A DNA stretch of 64,000 nucleotides from Cupriavidus pauculus (GCF_022179805.1 NZ_BPUO01000008.1:124001-188000); one strand, 5' to 3'; counted from the first letter of the stretch, positions 51,021 to 60,320 are shown. The notes: generated from the sequence alone by a model not told the origin. A program made the numbers and translations.

Positions 51021-51386
51021 ATGCCCAATGCCGCCGATCCGCTTTCCACTGTTTTCGCCGCCCTGGCCGATCCCACGCGGCGCGCCATCCTGGCGCGTCT
51101 GTCCGAGGGCGAAGCGCCAGTCAGCGAGCTGGCTCGCCCGTTCGACATGTCTGCCCCCGCCATCTCCAAGCATCTTCGGGTGCTGGCCGACGCCGGGCTG
51201 ATCGAGCGCGAGGTCAATGCACGTTGGCGTATCTGCCATCTGCGGCCCGGTGCCCTGCGCGATGCGCATGGCTGGCTGGAAACCTACCGGCGGTACTGGG
51301 AAGACAACCTCGACAGGCTTGCGGCCTTTGTCGAGCAGGCGCATCCGGACACCATCGTCACATCGGACAAGGGGAACAAGTCATGA
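51021..51386 (+). CDS. ArsR-family transcriptional repressor
   Basis: A 121-residue winged-helix regulator. The DNA-binding part reads DPTRRAILARLSEGEAPVSELARPFDMSAPAISKHLRVLADAGLIEREV (about 16-65). The metal-binding CxC of classical ArsR/SmtB proteins is absent and it contains no Cys pair, so it belongs to the subgroup usually paired with SRPBCC/AHSA1 proteins, where an organic ligand is likely. Its TGA overlaps the ATG of the next gene (ATGA). The start follows the promoter by only six bases. Confidence 0.92.
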   Translation: MPNAADPLSTVFAALADPTRRAILARLSEGEAPVSELARPFDMSAPAISKHLRVLADAGLIEREVNARWRICHLRPGALRDAHGWLETYRRYWEDNLDRLAAFVEQAHPDTIVTSDKGNKS

Positions 51387-52468
51387 GCGAAGCGGCTACC
51401 TTTCAGCTGGAACTGACCCGCCAGATTCGTGCGCCGCGCGAGCGGGTTTTCGATGCCTTTACCAACGAGTCGGCGCTGGCCGTCTGGCACTGCCCGCGCG
51501 GCATGAAGGTGCTGGAAGCGCGTGCCGATGCACGCGTGGGCGGCAAGTACCGGATCGCGGTTGGCGCGAGCGATGGCGAGCAACACATCGTCGGCGGCGA
51601 GTACCAGCGGATCGACCGTGCCGACTTCCTGGCCTACACGTGGCAATGGGAAGGCGGCGCGGAACTGCCCGCCGGACTACGCACGCTGATCGAAGTCACG
51701 CTGACCGACAAGGACGGCGGCACTCATCTCCACATGCGGCACAGCGGATTCCCGGACGCCGCGATCCGCGATTCGCACGACAGTGGCTGGCAATCCGTCT
51801 TCAACAACCTGAGCGACTACCTGGACCCCGAAGGCAGCGCGGGCACGCTGACGGTCTATGGCGATGGCCGCAGCACCTACGTCCGTACGGTTCGCCTGGC
51901 GCTGGAGGAAAAGGGGCTGCGCTACACGCTCAAGCCGCTGACACCACGCGACGACGAACTGCTCGCGCACAATCCGTTCGGACGCATTCCAGCATTCACC
52001 GACGGTCCGATCGAGTTCTACGAAACGCGCGCCATCCTGAGCTATCTCAATGACGTCTTCGGTGGCACCAACCTGATTCCGCAGACCGGCCCCACCGCCC
52101 GCGCACGCAACGAGCAGTGGATCAGCCTGATCAACTGCCACGCCTACGACACGATGGTGCGCCGCTACGTGCTGCAGTACGTGTTTCCAAAGGGAGAGAA
52201 CGGCCAGCCCGACCGCCAGACCATCGAGGCGGCCGTGCCTGAAATGGCCAAACAGCTAGACGCGCTGGAGCAGGCGTACGGTGGCCGCGATTTCCTGGTA
52301 GGTAATGCGCTGTCGATGGCGGATCTGTTTCTCGCTCCGATCGTCGAATACCTGGGGATGTTCCCCGAGAGCCAGGCGCTGCTGGAAACGCGGCCGAACA
52401 TCCGACGCGGCCATGCGGTCATGCGTGCGCGGCCTAGCTATGCGGCGACACAGCCGAAGCTCGACTGA
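51383..52468 (+). CDS. SRPBCC (AHSA1)-glutathione S-transferase fusion protein
   Basis: A 361-residue two-domain protein. Residues 1-150 are an AHSA1-type SRPBCC ligand-binding domain (TRQIRAPRERVFDAFTNESALAVWHCPRGM... GWQSVFNNLSDYLDP). Residues 155-355 are a complete GST: thioredoxin-like N-domain (LTVYGDGRSTYVRTVRLALEEKGLRYTL, cis-Pro in GRIPAF at 203, ETRAI glutathione-gamma-Glu site) and helical C-domain (GRDFLVGNALSMADLFLAPI). No stop or shift separates them. ArsR repressors are normally followed by a lone SRPBCC protein; here it is joined to a GST. A ligand-sensing or conjugating role in detoxification is inferred. Translation is coupled to arsR. Confidence 0.88.
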   Translation: MSEAATFQLELTRQIRAPRERVFDAFTNESALAVWHCPRGMKVLEARADARVGGKYRIAVGASDGEQHIVGGEYQRIDRADFLAYTWQWEGGAELPAGLRTLIEVTLTDKDGGTHLHMRHSGFPDAAIRDSHDSGWQSVFNNLSDYLDPEGSAGTLTVYGDGRSTYVRTVRLALEEKGLRYTLKPLTPRDDELLAHNPFGRIPAFTDGPIEFYETRAILSYLNDVFGGTNLIPQTGPTARARNEQWISLINCHAYDTMVRRYVLQYVFPKGENGQPDRQTIEAAVPEMAKQLDALEQAYGGRDFLVGNALSMADLFLAPIVEYLGMFPESQALLETRPNIRRGHAVMRARPSYAATQPKLD

Positions 52469-52489
52469 CCGGCGGCGTTGCTCGCCACG

Positions 52490-52996
52490 CTAATCTAACC
52501 ACGCGCGTAGCGCCTGCCACGCGATCAGCTTTTCTGCATACGCCAGCGTGTAGGCGGGGCTGCTTGATGGCAACTTGACGATGGCGTGTTGGGCACCGTG
52601 TTTGTCGCCGTGTTCGCCCAGCGCCCTTTCGCCGATCTTCGCCGCCGTGCCGCCGTTGAAGGCAATCGCCTTCAAGTTCGGCAGGGTGGCGATCAGGCCG
52701 AGCAGATCGTTGCCTTGATGGTCTTTGATGTTGCTGTCCAGGCTGCCGTCGCGGCGCGCTTCGGCCACGACGTCCCACAGGCCCACGTGGTGGTTGCGGA
52801 GGGCCTCCAGCCGCTGCGCGTAGGCGAGGCCGACGAGGTCGACGTCAAGTACGTCGCTCATCAAATGCCAGAAGCGGTTCTGCTTGTGCGCGTAATACTG
52901 CGATTGTGCGAGGGAGACTTCGCCCGGCAGGCTGCCGAGCACCAGCACGCGGGTGTGCTGGTCGACGACCGGGGGGAAGCAGCGTTTGGTGGTCAT
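52490..52996 (-). CDS. DNA-deoxyinosine (hypoxanthine-DNA) glycosylase
   Basis: A 168-residue member of the uracil-DNA glycosylase superfamily, family 6 (HDG type), which removes hypoxanthine arising from adenine deamination. Motif 1 reads LVLGSLPGEVSLAQSQYYAH (about 18-37) followed by KQNRFW, and the C-terminal motif is LPSSSPAYT (142-150). The length fits the family. It is convergent with the SRPBCC-GST gene and followed upstream by a REP-like palindrome. Confidence 0.9.
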   Translation of the reverse strand: MTTKRCFPPVVDQHTRVLVLGSLPGEVSLAQSQYYAHKQNRFWHLMSDVLDVDLVGLAYAQRLEALRNHHVGLWDVVAEARRDGSLDSNIKDHQGNDLLGLIATLPNLKAIAFNGGTAAKIGERALGEHGDKHGAQHAIVKLPSSSPAYTLAYAEKLIAWQALRAWLD

Positions 52997-53035
52997 CGGG
53001 TCGGGTTGGGATGTGGTGGGTAGTTGAGAGGCTGA

Positions 53036-53100
53036 CCCTCTCCCCCGCCCCTCTCCCGCTCGCGGGAGAGGGGAGCAAACCGAAGGCAGGGGTGAGGGCT
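53036..53100. repeat. REP-like palindrome (single unit)
   Basis: Palindrome CCCCTCTCCCGC TC GCGGGAGAGGGG at 53048-53073, with the outer edge GGGAGCAAACC seen in the other copies. It lies between htpG and the glycosylase gene, both on the minus strand, and may end the htpG transcript. Confidence 0.75.
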
Positions 53101-53122
53101 CTTCAAACCCCCACCCACACCA

Positions 53123-55024
53123 TCAGGCCAGCAGCCGGTTCACCCGCTGCACATAGGCAGCCGGATCTTCGAGCATGCCGCCCTCGGCCAGCAGGGCCTG
53201 GTCGAACAGTACGCGTACGCGGTCGTTGAAGCTGTCGCCTTCGGGCATGTCGCGCAGCTTCTTCACCAGCGCGTGCTCGGGGTTCAGTTCCAGGATCGGC
53301 TGGGCGTCGGGGGCTTTCTGGCCGGCCTGCTTCAGCAGGCGTTGCAGGTAGCCGCTCATGTCGCCGTCGTCCGACACCAGGCACGATGCCGAATCGGTCA
53401 GGCGCAGCGTTACGCGCACGTCCTTGGCCTGGCCTTCCAGCACGGTCTTGGCGCGTTCCACCACGTCCTTCCATTCGGTGGTCGCCTTCTCCTGCTCGGC
53501 CTTTTCGGTTTCGTCGGCCAGTGCGCCCAGGTCCAGGTCGCCACGCGCCACGGACACCAGTTCCTTGCCGTCGAAATCGCGCAGATGCGACAGCATCCAT
53601 TCGTCGACGCGGTCAGTCAGCAGCACGACCTCGATGCCCTTCTTGCGGAAGACTTCCAGGTGCGGGCTCGACTTGGCAGCGGTCCAGGTGTCAGCCGTGA
53701 CGTAGTAGATCTTGTCCTGGCCTTCCTTCATGCGGCCCACGTACTCGGCCAGCCCCACCGACTGCTCGGCCGTGTCGCCTTGCGTGGTGGCAAAGCGCAG
53801 GAGCTTGGCAATGCGCTCGGCGTTGGCGTGGTCCTCGCCGGTGCCTTCCTTCAGCAGTTGGCCGAACTGTTCCCAGAACGTCTTGTACTTGGCGCGTTCG
53901 GCTTCGTCCTCGCTATCGGCCAGCGATTCCAGCATCGACAGCACGCGCTTGGTGCAGCCTTCGCGGATGGCCTTCACGTCGCGGCTTTCTTGCAGCAGTT
54001 CGCGCGATACGTTCAGCGGCAGGTCTGCCGAATCCACCACGCCCTTGACCCAGCGCAGGTACGACGGCAGCAGTTGGTCGGCGTCGTCCATGATGAACAC
54101 GCGCTTCACGTACAGCTTCAGGCCGGCCTTGTGATTGCGGTCCCACAGGTCGAACGGTGCGCGGGCCGGGATGTACAGCAGCTGCGTGTATTCGCTGCGG
54201 CCTTCCACGCGGTTGTGCGTCCAGGCCAGCGGCGCATCGTGATCGTGGGCGATGTGCTGGTAGAACGCCTGGTACTGCTCGTCCGTAATGTCGGACTTGC
54301 TGCGCGTCCAGAGCGCGCTGGCCTGGTTCACGCTCTCCCATTCGCCGGTCTGCTTCTGCTGCTGCGTCTCGGCATCCCATTCCTCCTTGGGCATGCGGAT
54401 CGGCAGCGAGATGTGGTCCGAGTACTTGCGGATGATGTGTTGCAGGCGGTACGACGACAGGAAATCGTCTTCGCCTTCGCGCAGGTGCAACGTGATCGTG
54501 GTGCCACGCTCGGCACGGTCGATTGCGTCGATCGTAAATTCGCCATCGCCGGCGCTTTCCCAGCGCACCGCTTCGCTGGCAGGCAGGCCGGCGCGACGGG
54601 TTTCCACGCTGACCTTGTCGGCCACGATGAAGGCCGAATAGAAGCCCACGCCGAACTGGCCGATCAGCGCCGCGTCCTTCTGCTGGTCGCCGGACAGTTG
54701 CTGGAAGAATTCCTTGGTACCCGACCGGGCGATGGTGCCCAGGTTGCGGATCGCCTCGTCGCGGCTCATGCCGATGCCGTTGTCGGTGATCTTCAGCAGG
54801 CGGGCGGCGGGGTCCACTTCAATGCGGATGGCCAGGTCGGCATCGTTTTCGAGCAGGGCCGGATTCGCGATGGCCTCGAAGCGTAGCTTGTCGGTGGCGT
54901 CCGAAGCGTTCGATACCAGCTCACGCAGGAAGATTTCCTTATTGCTGTACAGCGAGTGGATCATCAGGTGCAGCAACTGCTTCACTTCCGCCTGGAAGCT
55001 CATCGTCTCGTGCGGTGCGGTCAT
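53123..55024 (-). CDS. htpG: Molecular chaperone HtpG (Hsp90)
   Basis: A 633-residue bacterial Hsp90. The N-terminal ATPase (GHKL) motifs are [42 protein letters not shown] and [15 protein letters not shown]; the middle and C-terminal dimerisation domains are full length. The start at 55024 ([18 protein letters not shown]) has AGGAG nine bases upstream; further in-frame sequence before it is untranslated leader. A sigma-32-type heat-shock promoter lies about 75 bp upstream. Confidence 0.96.
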   Translation of the reverse strand: MTAPHETMSFQAEVKQLLHLMIHSLYSNKEIFLRELVSNASDATDKLRFEAIANPALLENDADLAIRIEVDPAARLLKITDNGIGMSRDEAIRNLGTIARSGTKEFFQQLSGDQQKDAALIGQFGVGFYSAFIVADKVSVETRRAGLPASEAVRWESAGDGEFTIDAIDRAERGTTITLHLREGEDDFLSSYRLQHIIRKYSDHISLPIRMPKEEWDAETQQQKQTGEWESVNQASALWTRSKSDITDEQYQAFYQHIAHDHDAPLAWTHNRVEGRSEYTQLLYIPARAPFDLWDRNHKAGLKLYVKRVFIMDDADQLLPSYLRWVKGVVDSADLPLNVSRELLQESRDVKAIREGCTKRVLSMLESLADSEDEAERAKYKTFWEQFGQLLKEGTGEDHANAERIAKLLRFATTQGDTAEQSVGLAEYVGRMKEGQDKIYYVTADTWTAAKSSPHLEVFRKKGIEVVLLTDRVDEWMLSHLRDFDGKELVSVARGDLDLGALADETEKAEQEKATTEWKDVVERAKTVLEGQAKDVRVTLRLTDSASCLVSDDGDMSGYLQRLLKQAGQKAPDAQPILELNPEHALVKKLRDMPEGDSFNDRVRVLFDQALLAEGGMLEDPAAYVQRVNRLLA

Positions 55025-55098
55025 GGTTCTCCTCTTGAATGGAAACGTTGCGCAAAGGTGCCCTGCCCCTGGTGTCCGGAGCGGGTCGTTGGCGCAGG

Positions 55099-55127
55099 AA
55101 ATAGGGTCGGCGGGCGGCTTTTTCAAG
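55099..55127 (-). promoter_or_regulatory. Sigma-32 heat-shock promoter of htpG
   Basis: On the minus strand: -35 CTTGAAA (55127-55121, perfect), 14-bp spacer, -10 CCCTATTT (55106-55099, one mismatch to CCCCATNT). This places the start about 70 nt before the htpG ATG. Confidence 0.85.
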
Positions 55128-55143
55128 CCCCCCGGGGGTGGGT

Positions 55144-56694
55144 TCAGGCGCCCGAGGCGGTCGGCAGGCCGGACAGGCGGTCCATCTGGTTGGCCAGGAA
55201 GCGCAGCATGCCCGGGTCGCTACTGCTGGCCACGTTGAACCGCGTCCAGGTGGATGGCATCTGCGACGGCGAGAACAGGCTGCCCGGGGCGAACAGATAG
55301 CCTTCCTCGTGGCCCGCCGTGGCAATGACATTGGTATCCACGCCGGTATCGGCCCACAGGTACATGCCGGCCAACTGGCCCGGGAAGATGCGGATACCCA
55401 GCCGCTCGATCTGCTCGCGCGTCTCGTCGCGGGCGCGGTCCAGACGCACCCGCACCCGTTCGGTGTGCTTGCGGTAGTGGCCTTCGGTCAGCACCTTGTA
55501 GACCATTCTTTCGTTGATTTCCGGTGTGGCCATGCCGGTGACCAGCTTGCTGTCGGTCAGGGTCACGGCCAGATCGGGGCTGGCGGCGATAAAGCCCACG
55601 CGCAGGTTGGCGGCCAGCGTCTTCGAGAAACTGCCCAGGTAGATCACCCGCTTGAGCTGGTCCAGGCTGGCGAGCCGGGTGGCGGCGTGGGTGGGCGGGC
55701 AGAGGTCGCAATAGATGTCGTCCTCGACGATCGTGAACCCGTACTGTTCGGCCAGTTGCAGCAGGCGGAACGCCCGCGCCGCTGACAGCGACGTACCCGT
55801 GGGGTTGTGCAGCACCGAATTCACCACCACCAGCTTCGGCTTGTGGGCCTGCGCAATCCGCTCCAGGGCTTCCAGGTCGGGGCCGTCGGCGGTATAGGGC
55901 ACCCCGATCACGTTGGCGCCCTGCGTGGCAAAACGCGCGAACATCACGAACCAGGCCGGATCGCCCACCACCACGGTATCGCCCGGATGCAGGAATTGCC
56001 GCGCAATCAGGTCGAACGCCTGGGTAATGCCAGACGTCATCACGATCTGGTCCGGCGTGACGCCGATTTCCAGCTCCTCCAACCGGGTGCGCAACTGCTG
56101 CCGCAGCGGCAGGAAGCCCATCGGCGTACCGCTGGACAGGAAGTGCCCGCCCGGCTGGCGTCCCAGGCTGCGCATCGCGCCGGACAGCAGTTCGCCATCG
56201 AGCCATTCGTTGGGCAGGAATCCCCATCCCGGCGCCTTGTGGCTCTCGGCGGAATGGAACATGCTGCGCAGCAGCCAGGTGACATCGACATTGCGGATGG
56301 ACGGCGACGCGGCCGGCACCACCGCCGACGCATGCGGCAGCCGGTCTCGCACATAGAATCCCGAGCCGCGCCGCGATTCCAGATAGCCCAGCGCCACCAG
56401 CCGCTCGTAGGCTTCCACCACGGTAAAGCGCGAGATGCCTTTCTCGGTGGCCAACTGGCGGATCGACGGCATGCGCATGCCGGCACGGAACACCCGCTCG
56501 TCGATGCGCAGCCGGGCCCATTCGGTCAGTTGCTCGACCAGCGTCATCTGGGCCGACGGGATCGGGTCGGGCAGTTGCGGATGGCCGGCCGCCGGCATCA
56601 CCAGCCGCAGCGGCCGCGTGCCCGTGGACGCCCCACCGGACGTGCCGATTGAGGCACTATCACTGCCACCGCGATTCTTCTGATTGCTGTCCAT
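55144..56694 (-). CDS. MocR-type regulator (GntR winged helix + aminotransferase domain)
   Basis: A 516-residue regulator of the MocR/PdxR group. A flexible N-terminus (1-48) precedes a GntR winged helix (about 50-115, [43 protein letters not shown]), a linker, and a fold-type I aminotransferase domain (about 155-510) with its PLP lysine at K358 in [16 protein letters not shown]. These proteins use PLP-bound amino acids as effectors. The start at 56694 has GGGAG upstream; much longer in-frame sequence overlaps the divergent gene and is rejected. It is divergent from a VOC gene and the amino-acid cluster, its likely targets. Confidence 0.92.
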   Translation of the reverse strand: MDSNQKNRGGSDSASIGTSGGASTGTRPLRLVMPAAGHPQLPDPIPSAQMTLVEQLTEWARLRIDERVFRAGMRMPSIRQLATEKGISRFTVVEAYERLVALGYLESRRGSGFYVRDRLPHASAVVPAASPSIRNVDVTWLLRSMFHSAESHKAPGWGFLPNEWLDGELLSGAMRSLGRQPGGHFLSSGTPMGFLPLRQQLRTRLEELEIGVTPDQIVMTSGITQAFDLIARQFLHPGDTVVVGDPAWFVMFARFATQGANVIGVPYTADGPDLEALERIAQAHKPKLVVVNSVLHNPTGTSLSAARAFRLLQLAEQYGFTIVEDDIYCDLCPPTHAATRLASLDQLKRVIYLGSFSKTLAANLRVGFIAASPDLAVTLTDSKLVTGMATPEINERMVYKVLTEGHYRKHTERVRVRLDRARDETREQIERLGIRIFPGQLAGMYLWADTGVDTNVIATAGHEEGYLFAPGSLFSPSQMPSTWTRFNVASSSDPGMLRFLANQMDRLSGLPTASGA

Positions 56695-56708
56695 GTGGCG
56701 CTCCCGGA

Positions 56709-56754
56709 ACTGTACTGAAGACGATTTGCTCAACTGTATCGGTACTGTACCGAC
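56709..56754. promoter_or_regulatory. Candidate MocR operator: ACTGTA repeats
   Basis: ACTGTA occurs three times in the 84-bp divergent spacer (56709-56714, 56733-56738, 56744-56749). The last lies in a perfect 15-bp palindrome TCGGTACTGTACCGA (56740-56754). Direct repeats of a short motif between the regulator and a divergent gene are typical for MocR regulators. Confidence 0.6.
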
Positions 56755-56778
56755 AAGCTTGACTACCATCAACCAACA

Positions 56779-57456
56779 ATGAAACTTGCCATTGACCATC
56801 TCGTGATTGCCGCGCCCGACCTGGAATCGGGTGCCGAGCATGTTGCCAACCTGCTGGGTATCGCGCCGCAGACCGGCGGCGCCCATCCGCGCATGGGCAC
56901 GCACAACCGCGTGCTGGGCATGTTTGGTGGCATGTATCTCGAAGTGATTGCTATCGATCCCAACGCCGCCGCCCCGGCGCGTCCGCGCTGGTTCGGCCTG
57001 GACAGCGACCTGATGCAGAAGCGCCTGCGCGACGGTCCGTTCCTGGCCCACTGGGCGGCACGCGTGGAGCGCCCCGCCGACCTGTCGCGCTGGCAGGCCC
57101 AGTATCCCGACCGCATCGCCCCGACCATTCCGATGGATCGCGGCGCGCTGCACTGGCGGCTGACCGTGCCCGACGACGGCGCCCTGCCCACCTGGCACGG
57201 CGAAGCGGCCAGCGCCGGCGAGGGCCTGTTCCCCACCCTGATCCAGTGGGACGTGGCGGGCCATCCGGGCGTGAGCCTGCCGCGCCAGGACCTGGCGTTG
57301 CGCCGGCTGCGCGGCCAGCATCCGCATGCCGAACTGCTGCGGCAGGGCCTGGCCTGGATTGGCGCCACGGACCTGATCGACATCGAACAGACCGACGGGC
57401 CGCCGCTGCTGACGGCCGACATCGACACCCCAGCGGACCTCAAGACCCTGCGCTGA
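56779..57456 (+). CDS. VOC-superfamily (glyoxalase-like) protein
   Basis: A 225-residue protein of the glyoxalase-like (Glyoxalase_3 type) family. The N-terminus MKLAIDHLVIAAPDLESGAEHV has the metal-type His in IDHL. The central GTHNRVLGMFGGMYLEVIAID has the VOC strand with the metal Glu candidate (YLEVI). The reaction is unknown. It is the first gene on the side facing the MocR regulator and is followed by alaX after 32 bp. Confidence 0.82.
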   Translation: MKLAIDHLVIAAPDLESGAEHVANLLGIAPQTGGAHPRMGTHNRVLGMFGGMYLEVIAIDPNAAAPARPRWFGLDSDLMQKRLRDGPFLAHWAARVERPADLSRWQAQYPDRIAPTIPMDRGALHWRLTVPDDGALPTWHGEAASAGEGLFPTLIQWDVAGHPGVSLPRQDLALRRLRGQHPHAELLRQGLAWIGATDLIDIEQTDGPPLLTADIDTPADLKTLR

Positions 57457-57488
57457 AACCACAGAATGACACCAAGGAGCCCCCGCCC

Positions 57489-58205
57489 ATGTCCGCCACC
57501 ACCATCAAGCGTTTCGACGACGACGCTTACCTCGACCACTGTCAGGCCACCGTGGTGGCGACAAGCGAGGCGGGCATCGAGCTCGACCAGACCGTCTGCT
57601 ACGCCCGCAGCGGCGGGCAGGCCGGCGACACCGGCACGCTGACCACGGCCGACGGCCGTGTGGTGGTGCTAGCCGATACGGTCTATGCCGATGACCGCAC
57701 CCGCATCCTGCACGTGCCCGCACCCGACAGCCCCGCGCTGGCCGTGGGCGACCGCGTCGAGGTGAAGATCGACTGGGCGCGCCGGCACCGGCTGATGCGC
57801 ATGCATACCTGCCTGCACCTGCTGGGATCGCTGATTCCGGTGCCGGTCACGGGCTGCGGCATCTCGCCAGATTCCGCGCGCATCGACTTCGACCTGCCCG
57901 AATCCACGCTCGACAAGGCCGTGCTGACCGAGCAGCTCAACGCCCTGATCGACGCCAAGACGCCGGTGGCCATCGAGCGGATCACGCCCGAGGAACTGGC
58001 CGCCCAGCCCGACCTGGTGCGCACGGTGGGCGCAGCGCCCCCGGCCGGCACGTCGACCATCCGCATCATCGAGATTCCCGGCGTGGACCGCCAGCCGTGC
58101 GGCGGCACGCATGTGGCCAATACCGGCGAGATCGGCACGATGGTGGTGACCAAGATCGAAAAGAAGAGCCGCACCAATCGGCGCGTGACCGTCAACTTCG
58201 CCTGA
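57489..58205 (+). CDS. alaX: Alanyl-tRNA editing protein AlaX
   Basis: A 238-residue stand-alone editing protein that hydrolyses mischarged seryl- or glycyl-tRNA(Ala). The zinc-site motifs are complete: HxxxH at H106/H110 (MRMHTCLHLL) and CGGTH at C204/H208. The N-terminal ARSGGQAGDTG (39-49) is the glycine-rich motif of medium AlaX. The start at 57489 follows AAGGAG; the upstream in-frame sequence belongs to the VOC gene's other frame. Placed in an amino-acid handling gene run. Confidence 0.93.
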   Translation: MSATTIKRFDDDAYLDHCQATVVATSEAGIELDQTVCYARSGGQAGDTGTLTTADGRVVVLADTVYADDRTRILHVPAPDSPALAVGDRVEVKIDWARRHRLMRMHTCLHLLGSLIPVPVTGCGISPDSARIDFDLPESTLDKAVLTEQLNALIDAKTPVAIERITPEELAAQPDLVRTVGAAPPAGTSTIRIIEIPGVDRQPCGGTHVANTGEIGTMVVTKIEKKSRTNRRVTVNFA

Positions 58206-58209
58206 TTGG

Positions 58210-58848
58210 ATGAGCGGCATGGAACCCTGGCTGACCGGCCTGTCGATGGCCCAGTTTCTCGCATTGGTGACGCTGCTCGCGGTGGGCGCCTTCACGCCCG
58301 GCCCGAACACCACGGTGGCGGCCGTCACGGGCGCCAACTTTGGCCTGCGCGCCACGTTGCCGCACTGCTTTGGCGTCTCTGTCGGCTTTGCCAGCATCAT
58401 CACGCTGTGCGCCACCGGCGTGGGCGCGCTGATCCTGGCCAGCCCGACGCTGGCCATCCTGATCCGCGTGGCCGGCGTGCTGTACCTGCTCTGGCTGGCG
58501 CTGCGCATTGCGCGCAGCACGTCGCTGGCCGAAAAGAACGTGCTCAAGCCGCTCAATGTCTGGCAATCGGTGGCCATGCAGTTCGCCAACATCAAGGCGT
58601 GGATGATGGCGCTGGCCGTGGCCGCGTCCTATATGGAAGGCGCCCCGTCGCTGGCGCAGCGCGTGCTGCTGGTCAGCGTGCTGTTCGCGTCGTTCGGCTT
58701 CTGCAGCAATGGTGCCTATGGCGTGCTGGGCGCGTCGCTGCGCCAGTGGCTGATGCAGGGCAACCGCGTGCGCTGGTTCAACGGCGCGATGGGCCTGGCG
58801 CTGGCCCTGACGGCGGTATGGATGGCCGTTGCCGCACTCCCTCACTGA
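58210..58848 (+). CDS. LysE-family amino-acid exporter
   Basis: A 212-residue inner-membrane protein of the LysE/RhtB superfamily, with six hydrophobic segments and the N-terminal signature LLAVGAFTPGPNTTVAAVTGANFG. It begins 4 bp after alaX, so the two are co-transcribed. The ATG at 58219 is an alternative start three residues in. The pairing with AlaX suggests export of an amino acid or analogue that would otherwise be mischarged; the substrate is not readable from sequence. Confidence 0.88.
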   Translation: MSGMEPWLTGLSMAQFLALVTLLAVGAFTPGPNTTVAAVTGANFGLRATLPHCFGVSVGFASIITLCATGVGALILASPTLAILIRVAGVLYLLWLALRIARSTSLAEKNVLKPLNVWQSVAMQFANIKAWMMALAVAASYMEGAPSLAQRVLLVSVLFASFGFCSNGAYGVLGASLRQWLMQGNRVRWFNGAMGLALALTAVWMAVAALPH

Positions 58849-58885
58849 GCCCCAGCCCCAACCGAGCCCCACCGAGTCGAGCATC

Positions 58886-59854
58886 ATGAAACACAACCAC
58901 CCTCCTTCCGGCGGCATGCTGCTGGGCTTCATCGGCGTGGCGATCTTCAGCCAGACGCTGCCGTTCACGCGCATGGCCGTGGCCGAGCTGGACGCCACGT
59001 TCGTGGCGCTGGCCCGTGCCGTGATTGCCGCCTTGCTGGCGCTGGCGTTGCTGGCCGCACGCGGCGCGCTGGCGGCGCAGGCGCGGCCGCGCGGCCGCCA
59101 GTGGCTGCGGCTGGCCGTGACCGCGCTGGGCGTGGTGGTGGGATTCCCGCTGTTCTCGTCGCTGGCGATGCGCGAGGTGCCGGCTGGGCACGGCGCCATC
59201 GTGATCGGCCTGCTGCCGCTGGCCACAGCCGTGTTCGCGGCATGGTTCGGCAACGAGCGCCCATCGCTGGCCTTCTGGATCTCGGCCCTGGCTGGCAGCG
59301 CGCTCGTCGTGGGCTTTGCGCTGTGGCAGGGCGCGGGCGGCCTGCAGCATGCCGACTGGTTCCTGTTCCTGGCCGTGGTGCTGGGCGCGCTAGGCTATGC
59401 CGAAGGCGGCAAGCTGTCGCGCGAACTCGGCGGGCTGGAAACCATCAGCTGGGCGCTGGTGGTGTCGCTGCCGGTGCTGGCGCCCGTGGTGGCCTGGCTG
59501 ACGCTGACGCACGGCGCCCAGATTGCCGCCGCGTCGCCGCGCGCCTGGGCCGGCATGGCCTATGTGTCGGTGTTCTCGATGTTCATCGGTTTCCTGTTCT
59601 GGTACGCCGGGCTCGCAAAAGGCGGCGTGGCGCGCGTAGGACAGATACAATTGCTGCAGCCGTTCCTCACGCTGGCGGGCGGCGCCGTGATCCTGGCCGA
59701 GCCCCTCGATGCCCCCACCGTCGCTTTCGCAGTGGCGGTGATCGCCGTGGTGGCCCTTGGCCGACGCGCCGCCGTGCGCAACACGGCACCCGCCACGTCA
59801 CCGGCCCCCATGGCCGGAGAAACGCCCCCCATCCTCCCAGGACGCATTCACTGA
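58886..59854 (+). CDS. EamA-family (DMT) transporter
   Basis: A 322-residue drug/metabolite transporter with ten predicted spans in two EamA repeats (about 10-140 and 150-290). Typical segments are FTRMAVAELDATFVALARAVIAALL and GMAYVSVFSMFIGFLFWYAGLAKGGVARVGQIQLLQPFLTL, the latter being the conserved end of repeat two. The start at 58886 (MKHNHPPSGGMLL) is 37 bp after the LysE-type gene. Many relatives export amino acids such as threonine, cysteine or aromatic residues. Confidence 0.88.
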   Translation: MKHNHPPSGGMLLGFIGVAIFSQTLPFTRMAVAELDATFVALARAVIAALLALALLAARGALAAQARPRGRQWLRLAVTALGVVVGFPLFSSLAMREVPAGHGAIVIGLLPLATAVFAAWFGNERPSLAFWISALAGSALVVGFALWQGAGGLQHADWFLFLAVVLGALGYAEGGKLSRELGGLETISWALVVSLPVLAPVVAWLTLTHGAQIAAASPRAWAGMAYVSVFSMFIGFLFWYAGLAKGGVARVGQIQLLQPFLTLAGGAVILAEPLDAPTVAFAVAVIAVVALGRRAAVRNTAPATSPAPMAGETPPILPGRIH

Positions 59855-59867
59855 CAGGAGTCACCGC

Positions 59868-60320
59868 ATGTCCGTCTACGACACCCTTGCCAAACTTGGC
59901 GTCGAACTTCCCGCCGTCAGCGCCCCCGCCGCCGCCTATGTGATGGCCGCGACCACCGGCAACACCGTATTCCTGTCGGGCCACATCGCCCGCCGCGACG
60001 GCAAGCCGTGGGCCGGCAAGCTGGGCAAGGACATCGACACCGAAGCTGGCAAGCAGGCCGCGCGCAGCATCGCCATCGATCTGCTGGCCACGCTGCACGC
60101 CCACATCGGCGACCTGAACAAGGTGAAGCGCATCGTCAAGGTCATGAGCCTGGTGAACTCCACCCCCGAATTCACCGAGCAGCACCTGGTGACCAACGGC
60201 TGCTCGGAATTCCTGGCCGAAGTGTTTGGCGAGAAGGGCAAGCACGCGCGCAGCGCGTTCGGCGTGGCGCAGATTCCGCTGGGCGCCTGCGTGGAAATTG
60301 AAATGATCGTCGAAATTTAA
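59868..60320 (+). CDS. RidA family protein
   Basis: A 150-residue RidA/YjgF/UK114-type protein. Members deaminate reactive enamines such as 2-aminoacrylate released by PLP enzymes. The segment VFLSGHIARRDGKPWAGKLGKD and the C-terminal ARSAFGVAQIPLGACVEIEMIVEI contain the conserved Arg and Cys/Glu positions. The length is that of the longer RidA subfamilies rather than archetypal RidA (about 128). The ATG at 59868 has AGGAG upstream. It is next to a PLP aminotransferase, a possible source of the enamine. Confidence 0.9.
   Translation: MSVYDTLAKLGVELPAVSAPAAAYVMAATTGNTVFLSGHIARRDGKPWAGKLGKDIDTEAGKQAARSIAIDLLATLHAHIGDLNKVKRIVKVMSLVNSTPEFTEQHLVTNGCSEFLAEVFGEKGKHARSAFGVAQIPLGACVEIEMIVEI

Noticed and set aside
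55144-57462. A 772-residue version of the MocR protein with a long N-terminal extension
   Set aside because: The extra 256 codons run antisense to the divergent VOC gene and through the promoter region; the ATG at 56694 has a good Shine-Dalgarno.
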